This document shows, piece by piece, positions 8,214 to 13,058 of a stretch of 13,058 bases of DNA. Where the stretch lies: positions 1-13,058 of the forward strand of contig JAISXM010000023.1 of NCBI GenBank assembly GCA_031270515.1, in the 5' to 3' direction. Position 1 is the first letter of the stretch. Each line of letters begins with the position of its first letter. Below the pieces are notes generated by a model that had not been told where the DNA came from, did no database searches, and saw only the letters and a list, made by a program, of their open reading frames with translations. Both the position numbers and the translations under genes were made by a program. This DNA comes from Holosporales bacterium (GTDB lineage: Bacteria; Pseudomonadota; Alphaproteobacteria; BNTO01).

Positions 8214-8282
8214 AGACCTGTTGCGAAAGCCCTTTTGAGCCGTTGATTCCTGCCGTGTTGACGCAGCTTTCGCAACAGGTCT
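8214..8282. mobile_element. 69-bp MITE-like element with perfect 17-bp terminal inverted repeats
   Basis: The left end AGACCTGTTGCGAAAGC (8214-8230) is the exact reverse complement of the right end at 8266-8282. A GTT triplet flanks both sides (8211-8213, 8283-8285), which could be a 3-bp target duplication. There is no coding capacity, so it would need a transposase elsewhere in the genome. It could also act as a strong hairpin between the Sel1 gene and murA. Confidence 0.65.
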
Positions 8283-8283
8283 G

Positions 8284-8312
8284 TTGTAGATCACTGTTGT
8301 GATCCCTATAAA
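8284..8312 (+). promoter_or_regulatory. Candidate promoter of murA
   Basis: TTGTAG (8284-8289), 17 bases, then TATAAA (8307-8312). The -35 box starts within the GTT flanking the inserted element and the -10 box lies in the outer palindromic element. A perfect GATCAC/GTGATC hairpin (8289-8304) occupies the spacer and might be an operator. Matches are 4/6 and 5/6 to consensus. Confidence 0.45.
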
Positions 8313-8391
8313 AAATCAAATTGTTTTTATGGGAAGGTATAGACTAACATGTATCTGGGTTCCCCTTGATACTTCTCCACGAAAGCAAAGC

Positions 8392-9666
8392 ATGGATAAA
8401 ATTATTCTCACCGGAATGCGCCCTCTGTCTGGCGCAATCCCCATCAGCGGAGCCAAAAACGCCGCGTTGCCATTGATGGCAATGTCGATGTTAACGTCAA
8501 AGCCTCTTGTCCTAAGCAACGTGCCCAAGCTTAGCGATATCACACGCATGGCAGAGCTGCTAACTCACCACGGTGTAAACATCACCTTTGACGGCACATC
8601 ATGCTGCCTGCGGGCCAGCGACATAACCGACACCACAGCTCCGTACGATATCGTGAGCAAAATGCGCGCGTCGATTGTCGTGCTTGGGCCACTGCTTGCT
8701 CGGTGCGGCAGAGCGGCGGTGTCGCTTCCTGGCGGATGCGCAATTGGGACGAGGCCCGTGAATATGCACATAGACGGACTGCGCGCGCTAGGAGCGAACA
8801 TATACATAGAGAATGGGTACATCTACGCAAGCGCCCCCGCGCATGGGCTAAGCGGCGCGACGATTGTGCTGCCGTTTGCAACGGTGACTGGGACGGAAAA
8901 TGTGCTGATGGCTGCGACTCTTGCGAACGGAACAACGGTGATCAAGAACGCCGCCAGAGAGCCCGAAGTTTGTGACGTGGCAAACTGCTTGCTCGCAATG
9001 GGGGCGAAAATTTCAGGAATCGGCACAGATACGCTGGTGATTGATGGCGTGCAGGAGCTTGATGGCGCGCACCACAATGTGATTCCCGATAGGATAGAGG
9101 CCGCCACATACGCGATAGCCGGGGCCATAACGAATGGGGATGTCGTGCTTAAGGGCGTGGTGTACGACGATTTGCTGGCCTTTTGGCAAACGCTGGAGAG
9201 AGCTGGCGTGTGCGTATCGCAAGTGCAACGCAGCGCGAAAAATGTTGCAGACGTACGCATTACAATGAGTTCGCGCCCCAAAGGGGTCGACGTAATGACA
9301 GAGCCGCATCCAGGATACCCGACCGATGCCCAAGCACAATTTATGGCTCTAATGGCCCTATGCGACGGAGCTGCTATGGTGACGGAAACGATCTTCGAAA
9401 ATCGCTTCATGCACGTCCCGGAGCTTTGTCGCATGTGTGCCGACATCACAATCCACAAAGCGTCGGCTCTTGTGCGTGGAGTGAAGCAGCTTGTTGGAGC
9501 GCAAGTTATGGCGACGGATTTGAGGGCGTCCGTGTCGTTGGTGCTGGCGGGACTGGCGGCGTGCGGGGAGACCACAATTCAGCGAGTGTATCATATCGAC
9601 AGGGGGTATGAGCGCATCGAGGAAAAACTGCGCAACTGTGGGGCGGTAATTGAGCGAGTGTCGTAG
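8392..9666 (+). CDS. murA: UDP-N-acetylglucosamine 1-carboxyvinyltransferase MurA
   Basis: MurA is a cytosolic enzyme that transfers enolpyruvate from PEP to UDP-GlcNAc, the first committed step of peptidoglycan synthesis. All key residues are visible, numbering from ATG 8392: K22 in SGAKNA, R91 in KMRAS, the catalytic Cys116 in PGGCAIGTRP, D312 in YPTDAQAQ, R378 in DLRAS and R404 in HIDRGYERIE. At 424 residues it has the family's usual length. The frame stays open upstream to GTG 8299 and ATG 8329, but those add non-conserved sequence encoded by a palindromic repeat; MDKIILTGMRPLSG is the typical MurA N-terminus, so 8392 is preferred despite a weak ribosome-binding site. A cysteine rather than aspartate at 116 is the fosfomycin-sensitive type (established for the family). 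The gene stands alone between palindromic repeats rather than with other mur genes. Confidence 0.97.
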   Translation: MDKIILTGMRPLSGAIPISGAKNAALPLMAMSMLTSKPLVLSNVPKLSDITRMAELLTHHGVNITFDGTSCCLRASDITDTTAPYDIVSKMRASIVVLGPLLARCGRAAVSLPGGCAIGTRPVNMHIDGLRALGANIYIENGYIYASAPAHGLSGATIVLPFATVTGTENVLMAATLANGTTVIKNAAREPEVCDVANCLLAMGAKISGIGTDTLVIDGVQELDGAHHNVIPDRIEAATYAIAGAITNGDVVLKGVVYDDLLAFWQTLERAGVCVSQVQRSAKNVADVRITMSSRPKGVDVMTEPHPGYPTDAQAQFMALMALCDGAAMVTETIFENRFMHVPELCRMCADITIHKASALVRGVKQLVGAQVMATDLRASVSLVLAGLAACGETTIQRVYHIDRGYERIEEKLRNCGAVIERVS

Positions 9667-9701
9667 TCGCGGGCTATACTCCAGGGCAAACGGACAGTTC
9701 T

Positions 9702-9795
9702 GTTAGACCTGCCCATAAAAACAATTTGAACTTGGACCACGATAAAAACCTTAAACCGCAACGAAGTGCAAATTGTTTGTTATGGGGACCCGGTT
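9702..9795. repeat. Palindromic intergenic element, copy 3
   Basis: The left arm starts GTTAGACCTG at 9702 and continues CCCATAAAAACAATTTG (9712-9728). The right arm GCAAATTGTTTGTTATGGGG (9768-9787) is its reverse complement apart from a bulge. Loop of about 40 bases. It lies 35 bases after murA and could form a long hairpin in the transcript. Confidence 0.75.
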
Positions 9796-9820
9796 TATAT
9801 GCTCGATGTTAAATCCTCTG

Positions 9821-9941
9821 GCCTGTTGACCATAACAAATAAGTGGATATTCAAATCGTTTTTGTGGTAGGATACGTGAGGTACCCTGCTATAAACAACT
9901 TAAAGTTTATTGTGGGTCAGAGTTTTTTATGGGCAGGCATA
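9821..9941. repeat. Palindromic intergenic elements, copies 4 and 5 (degenerate)
   Basis: Copy 4 (about 9821-9874) has a right arm TTCAAATCGTTTTTGTGG matching the family core. Copy 5 (about 9881-9941) has a left arm CCTGCTATAAACAACTT (9885-9901) and a right arm TTTTTTATGGGCAGG (9922-9936). Both are diverged and shorter than the standard unit. Confidence 0.5.
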
Positions 9942-10034
9942 TACCCAATCACAAAAAGAATTAGCAGCAGGAGTTTCGGAGAACAAGCCCGGGATTCGAA
10001 ACGACGCACTGATAAACTTTTTGTGATTTGGTAT
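9941..10034. repeat. 94-bp inverted-repeat element with ATACC/GGTAT ends
   Basis: Left end ATACCCAATCACAAAAAG (9941-9958) and right end CTTTTTGTGATTTGGTAT (10017-10034) are complementary at 17 of 18 positions. The loop holds a further GTTTCG/CGAAAC pair (9973-9978, 9996-10001). Same size and end motif as the other elements but a different arm sequence, so a sister subtype. Confidence 0.65.
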
Positions 10035-10037
10035 AGT
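10009..10037 (+). promoter_or_regulatory. Candidate promoter of the kinase-like gene
   Basis: CTGATA (10009-10014), 17 bases, TATAGT (10032-10037). Both boxes lie in or at the edge of the right arm of the preceding inverted repeat. The start codon follows 35 bases later. Confidence 0.4.
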
Positions 10038-10047
10038 AATTAAAAAT

Positions 10048-10070
10048 AAACTGTTTTTATAGGAAGGTAT
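10048..10070 (+). repeat. Right arm of a palindromic element that carries the ribosome-binding site
   Basis: AAACTGTTTTTATAGGAAGG then TAT matches the right arm at 8318-8340 (TTTTTATGGGAAGGTAT) with few changes. Its AGGAAGG (10061-10067) lies 5 bases before ATG 10073 and is an ideal Shine-Dalgarno sequence. No clear left arm was identified. Confidence 0.6.
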
Positions 10071-10072
10071 AT

Positions 10073-12046
10073 ATGCATAATAAATTGAGGATGCTTTTTG
10101 TCGTTAGCTTTTTAAACCCACTTACTATTCAAGTACAACATTCATCGAGTCAGCCCTCGGACCGCAAACATGAAATAGCCCTTTTCTCGGAGGTTATTCA
10201 GCCTTTTGCCTATGATGCTCCCAAGCCAACTCCTGTTGTGCATTCTAATCCACTCGTTGCAGCGACTAAATGGGTTACCGCGGCTGTTGCTACTAAAAAG
10301 CAAATGGCCGATGCGGAACACGTAAAGAATGCGACGATTGCATCATTTGCGGGAGAATGTTGCCAAAATCTGGGATTACATCTTTTAGGATACGAGCCTA
10401 TGGATAGGCGCTTACGCTCTAATAAAAGTAGAATATACGAAATCACGGCAAGCGATGACGACAGAGGAATACACTATTTCGCAGTCAAGGTTGGACTTTA
10501 CTGTGAATTTCTATCATCAAAAATCTTGGTTGATAAGCTGAAAGGCAAAAATCCGCCCGCGTGTTTGGCATTTGCGAACCCGATGTACGCACAATGGGTA
10601 GATATCGTAAATACGGGAATCCCTGTTGACGGCCAGCCTGAAATAAACCAGATGTGTGCGCGCCAGTCTGATGTCCTTGATTTGAGCTCTGATTTGCCTC
10701 CCGAATTTGGCGGACACCAATTAAGACCAGACAGACAAGATAGTCATTTTTGCTTATTGTTCATGCCAAGGGCTCTGGGGGAAAGTGGAACTAATTTTTT
10801 TGGAAAACTTTGGAGATTCCCAATGTCCTATGAGCCAGTGTCTGATGAACAAGTGAAAGCTGTTTACCGAAATTTGGCGAAAACAGTAAATTTTCTACAT
10901 AAATTTTTTGTATGTGATATATCGCGAACGAATAACGTTTTCGTTGATATTGATACAGGAACGATTACGGTAATGGACGTTTCCAGTCTGGCGTTTTTCG
11001 ACACAAAGACAGAGCTCTATCACCCTTTGGTCGCAAACGATAAGAACGAGGCACTCCCATTTAATTGGTACTTTTCGGAGATATGCAACGATGCAATTCC
11101 GCTAGATTTGGTGCAAATCTTTTATGACAACCTTGATGACGAGCTGAAGCCTTATGTAAGTGACGCGATAGAGGTTGGGTTCCAAGATGATAATACATCA
11201 GACTTCGAAGATCGTAATGTCTTTAGAGCAGGGCCAGACGTGTCGCTGTTCTCAACTTTTTGTGACTGTTGTTTAGAGATAAAGGTTGCGTCCCATTCTG
11301 ATAGTACATCAGACGTAGAAGATCGTAATTTTTTTGGAACAGGGCCAGACATGTCGCCGGAATCAACTTTCTGTGGCCGTTGTCCCGACAGCACTGATCC
11401 TCGTGACAAAAAGGGCGGTTCGTCCCGTTACACATATACAAATAGTGAACAAAAGAGATTGACGTCTGATTGGCAAGAACTTGTTTCCACAGGAGCAGAA
11501 AGTATTCAGCGCGATTTGGACGTCCGTAGAGATATGCTAGCTCGCGTACAACGTGATGTGCAAGAAACGAAGCAATACAAAACTCCTTTTTACGAACATA
11601 TGAACGTATTTCCCCACGCGAATATTCATGAATTATCTTATAGTACAGCGTGTCAACGCTGTCGTGAGATGTGGGGAATCGAATACTCAACGATTATTCC
11701 TGACCGTGATAAAGAATTATTAAGAATGGCGTTCCTGTATTCCATACCAACGTCTCTTATGATGATTTTGTTAGATCCGGAGCGTGAGCAAGCCGTGAGG
11801 CATGTACTGCCGTCGTTTGATGAGCTATTCACCGTGTTTGCTCCTCTAACTCAACAGGATATTCGTGATTGCTCCAATGCGCATGATAGGTACGTAAGAA
11901 GTTTGATTGTACGACTGCCGCATAAATACTCTACTTATGTAAGGTCGCAAGATCACCCAAACGACGTACTTGTAACGTTTCCGCGCAAAGATATACGCAC
12001 CATAGTAGTTGAGAGTTTGGTCCAAAGATTTTTAGACGTTATCTAG
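10073..12046 (+). CDS. Exported protein with protein-kinase-like motifs and duplicated CxxC segment
   Basis: A 657-residue protein of no recognised family. Its N-terminus resembles a signal peptide (MHNKLR, then hydrophobic MLFVVSFLNPLTIQV, then QHSSSQ). Residues about 100-310 resemble a protein-kinase-like fold: AVKV with K139 like the ATP-binding lysine, a hinge-like FCLLFMPRA, then VCDISRTNNVFVD with D282 and N287 spaced as in the kinase catalytic loop, and MDVSS with D302 at the DFG position, 20 residues later. The His of the HRD motif and a clear glycine loop are missing, so it may be divergent or inactive. Residues 367-403 and 404-440 are a tandem duplication, each ending in a CxxC (C397/C400, C434/C437); a third CxxC in STACQRC is at 527-530. 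The rest is helical. A secreted effector acting in a host cell is a reasonable inference but unproven. The start is supported by AGGAAGG 5 bases upstream. Confidence 0.6.
   Translation: MHNKLRMLFVVSFLNPLTIQVQHSSSQPSDRKHEIALFSEVIQPFAYDAPKPTPVVHSNPLVAATKWVTAAVATKKQMADAEHVKNATIASFAGECCQNLGLHLLGYEPMDRRLRSNKSRIYEITASDDDRGIHYFAVKVGLYCEFLSSKILVDKLKGKNPPACLAFANPMYAQWVDIVNTGIPVDGQPEINQMCARQSDVLDLSSDLPPEFGGHQLRPDRQDSHFCLLFMPRALGESGTNFFGKLWRFPMSYEPVSDEQVKAVYRNLAKTVNFLHKFFVCDISRTNNVFVDIDTGTITVMDVSSLAFFDTKTELYHPLVANDKNEALPFNWYFSEICNDAIPLDLVQIFYDNLDDELKPYVSDAIEVGFQDDNTSDFEDRNVFRAGPDVSLFSTFCDCCLEIKVASHSDSTSDVEDRNFFGTGPDMSPESTFCGRCPDSTDPRDKKGGSSRYTYTNSEQKRLTSDWQELVSTGAESIQRDLDVRRDMLARVQRDVQETKQYKTPFYEHMNVFPHANIHELSYSTACQRCREMWGIEYSTIIPDRDKELLRMAFLYSIPTSLMMILLDPEREQAVRHVLPSFDELFTVFAPLTQQDIRDCSNAHDRYVRSLIVRLPHKYSTYVRSQDHPNDVLVTFPRKDIRTIVVESLVQRFLDVI
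11171..11392 (+). repeat. 111-bp in-frame tandem duplication in the kinase-like gene
   Basis: Copies at about 11171-11281 and 11282-11392 align without gaps over most of their length, with shared blocks such as TACATCAGAC, GAAGATCGTAAT and CAGGGCCAGAC. Exactly 37 codons; both encode TSDxEDRNxF, then GPD, then STFCxxC. Confidence 0.85.
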
Positions 12047-12063
12047 CTTCGCGTGATCAATGC

Positions 12064-12115
12064 CCAGCAACGCCTTTGCTTCATCCACAGTATTCCTAGA
12101 GCCAAGCGTTGCTGG
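12064..12115. repeat. Hairpin after the kinase-like gene; contains dispersed repeat copy B
   Basis: CCAGCAACGC (12064-12073) pairs perfectly with GCGTTGCTGG (12106-12115). The arm and loop hold the reverse complement of the sequence at 1735-1775. It starts 18 bases after the stop codon and may act as a transcript-end structure, although no T tract follows. Confidence 0.5.
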
Positions 12116-12251
12116 AGGGGTAATAAGGTTCTAAAACCAAACAGAATGATTTGCCTTTCGCCCTTCCAAATTGGTCCCACCGCCTCGGATTGCGCTCAGA
12201 TAGCTGAGTTGTTATCATTAGTGAAATGGGGAAAAATACTATGCGATTTTT

Positions 12252-12368
12252 ATGTTTTCAGATTGGCTGAAGCGATATAAGCCTATTGCAGCTAGCAAGA
12301 TTGCTGATCGTCTAGTAAACACCACTAAGCACACAGAGTTTTTGCAGGCAACCAATGCTAATCCATAA
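12252..12368 (+). other. Possible small ORF (38 codons) or gene remnant
   Basis: From ATG 12252 the frame reads MFSDWLKRYKPIAASK and on to a stop at 12366, with protein-like, helix-forming composition. It has no ribosome-binding site at the right distance: GGGGA (12228-12232) instead suits an out-of-frame ATG at 12241 that ends after 9 codons. It may be a decayed gene fragment. The rest of the 12047-12370 gap holds only the hairpin noted separately. Confidence 0.2.
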
Positions 12369-12403
12369 CAATGTTCGTTGTTGTTGAAATCAATCGGGGA
12401 AAA

Positions 12404-12988
12404 ATGCAAATACTCGCCAAAATTTTACTGTGCATTTATATGTTATTTGCGACAAGCACGACAAGCGCAGCACTAATGGTATTTGCCAATAATACGACGT
12501 TTGCTTATACAGTTGACGCGTCAGGTTTGAAGAACGTAAAACTGCGAGCATGGGATAGTACAATTAGCGACGCAGTGACGGTTGAGAGCCTAACGATAAA
12601 GCCTGGAAATGCAGTCGAATGTGATTTCGGCAGGGTTAGCAATTCCCATGCTGGAGCTGATTTCGGCCAAATCGTTGTGCGCAGATCAGAAGATGCTCGT
12701 TATATGGTGAGTCTCGGGTTTGATTACTCTGAGCCGTTCACAATCTGGCCTGCGTTGAATGGATGTCCTCGTTTATTGGAAATCATTGACAAAGAAAAAG
12801 AATTCGCGGTTACACTGGTATATCGACAAAAGTGGGCCGATAAATGGAAACGACGCCTTGTTTTCTCGGTGGAAACGTTTGAAGCCGGGAGCAAGACTTA
12901 TTTGGATGAGTATTCCATCGCTCGCCAAAAACAAGACGAGCTCAATAGAAAAAGCAACTCCTCTGGATGGTGCTGTGAAATTTTCTAA
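12404..12988 (+). CDS. Small exported protein of unknown function, C-terminus CCEIF
   Basis: A protein of 194 residues if started at ATG 12404, which follows GGGGAAAA and opens a clear signal peptide (MQILAKILLCIYMLFATSTT, cleavage likely after SAA or nearby). An in-frame ATG at 12371 would add 11 residues before the signal and is less likely. The mature part is mostly beta-strand-like with alternating polar and hydrophobic residues, then a basic, helical C-terminal segment (EYSIARQKQDELNRK). The last residues are GWCCEIF. I do not recognise the family. It could be a periplasmic or secreted beta-sandwich protein. The final four residues fit a CaaX pattern, which would matter only if the protein reached a eukaryotic cytosol. 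Confidence 0.65.
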   Translation: MQILAKILLCIYMLFATSTTSAALMVFANNTTFAYTVDASGLKNVKLRAWDSTISDAVTVESLTIKPGNAVECDFGRVSNSHAGADFGQIVVRRSEDARYMVSLGFDYSEPFTIWPALNGCPRLLEIIDKEKEFAVTLVYRQKWADKWKRRLVFSVETFEAGSKTYLDEYSIARQKQDELNRKSNSSGWCCEIF

Positions 12989-13027
12989 ACGTTTGCTTGC
13001 ACCGTAAATTATTGCAGAGGATACGGG

Positions 13028-13058
13028 CCAGACCTGCCCATAAGAACAATTTGAATTT
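13028..13058. repeat. Palindromic intergenic element, copy cut by window end
   Basis: AGACCTGCCCATAAGAACAA then TTTGAA matches the left arm at 9705-9730 with one substitution. It starts about 40 bases after the stop of the preceding gene; the right arm lies beyond the window. Confidence 0.7.

Larger units (their letters stand above)
8177..8340. repeat. Palindromic intergenic element, copy 2, interrupted
   Basis: The ends mirror each other: ATACC at 8177-8181 and GGTAT at 8336-8340, with arms CCCATAGTAAACAATTTGA (8187-8205) and TCAAATTGTTTTTATGGG (8316-8333) nearly complementary. The 69-base element at 8214-8282 sits in its loop. Without it the length is about 95 bases, like the other copies. 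Confidence 0.7.

Noticed and set aside
8299..8391. Upstream in-frame starts for murA (GTG 8299, ATG 8329)
   Set aside because: This part is repeat DNA and adds residues absent from MurA proteins; 8392 gives the normal N-terminus and length.
8823..9575. 250-codon open frame on the minus strand inside murA
   Set aside because: It is antisense to conserved MurA sequence, has no ribosome-binding site, and its composition follows from murA codon use.
9984..10004. tRNA T-arm (GGGATTCGAAAC resembles a T-loop)
   Set aside because: The flanking bases do not pair on either strand, and no acceptor or anticodon arm can be built.
9843..10043. 66-codon open frame before the kinase-like gene
   Set aside because: It runs entirely through palindromic repeat units.
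12053..12280. 75-codon open frame from a GTG after the kinase-like gene
   Set aside because: It runs through the hairpin at 12064-12115, has no ribosome-binding site and has an unprotein-like composition.

Overview
The window looks like part of an alphaproteobacterial genome, probably a host-associated or intracellular lineage (Holosporales/Rickettsiales-like). The lineage is an inference. The evidence is an MraY and a MurA of Gram-negative type, a porin-type beta-barrel ending in Phe, several exported proteins of kinds common in protist symbionts (BspA-type LRR, Sel1 repeats, a kinase-like protein), and many short palindromic repeats between genes. The two cell-wall genes, mraY and murA, sit apart from each other and from any mur/fts cluster, which suggests a rearranged genome.

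Layout. Positions 2-1705 (+) hold the 3' part of a cysteine-rich leucine-rich-repeat gene built of 144-bp units; its start lies before the window. Positions 1706-2203 are non-coding and hold two identical hairpins, a G-quadruplex-like motif and the mraY terminator. mraY runs leftward (3292-2204). Diverging from it is a long porin gene (about 3572-6424) whose barrel is preceded by about 530 residues of Ala/Lys/Asp-rich low-complexity sequence. After a repeat-bearing gap with a good sigma-70 promoter comes an exported Sel1-repeat protein (6641-8161). Next is murA (8392-9666), whose upstream region is a palindromic element with a second small inverted-repeat element inside it. A 406-bp gap packed with palindromic units leads to an exported protein with kinase-like motifs and a duplicated CxxC segment (10073-12046). 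A 324-bp gap with a hairpin and a doubtful small ORF follows, then a small exported protein ending in Cys-Cys-Glu-Ile-Phe (about 12404-12988). Another repeat copy is cut by the window end.

How it fits together. MurA catalyses the first committed step of peptidoglycan precursor synthesis, and MraY makes lipid I. Five of the seven genes (LRR, porin, Sel1, kinase-like, small exported protein) look made for the envelope or beyond, so the region reads as envelope/host-interface genes interspersed with two wall genes. No classical operon is evident: each rightward gene has its own intergenic region.

The most unusual feature is the family of about 90-95-bp palindromic elements (core CCCATAAAAACAATTTG and its complement). 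It lies after genes, and in two places appears to supply promoter or ribosome-binding sequence to the next gene. No complete transposase, CRISPR array, rRNA or tRNA was found.
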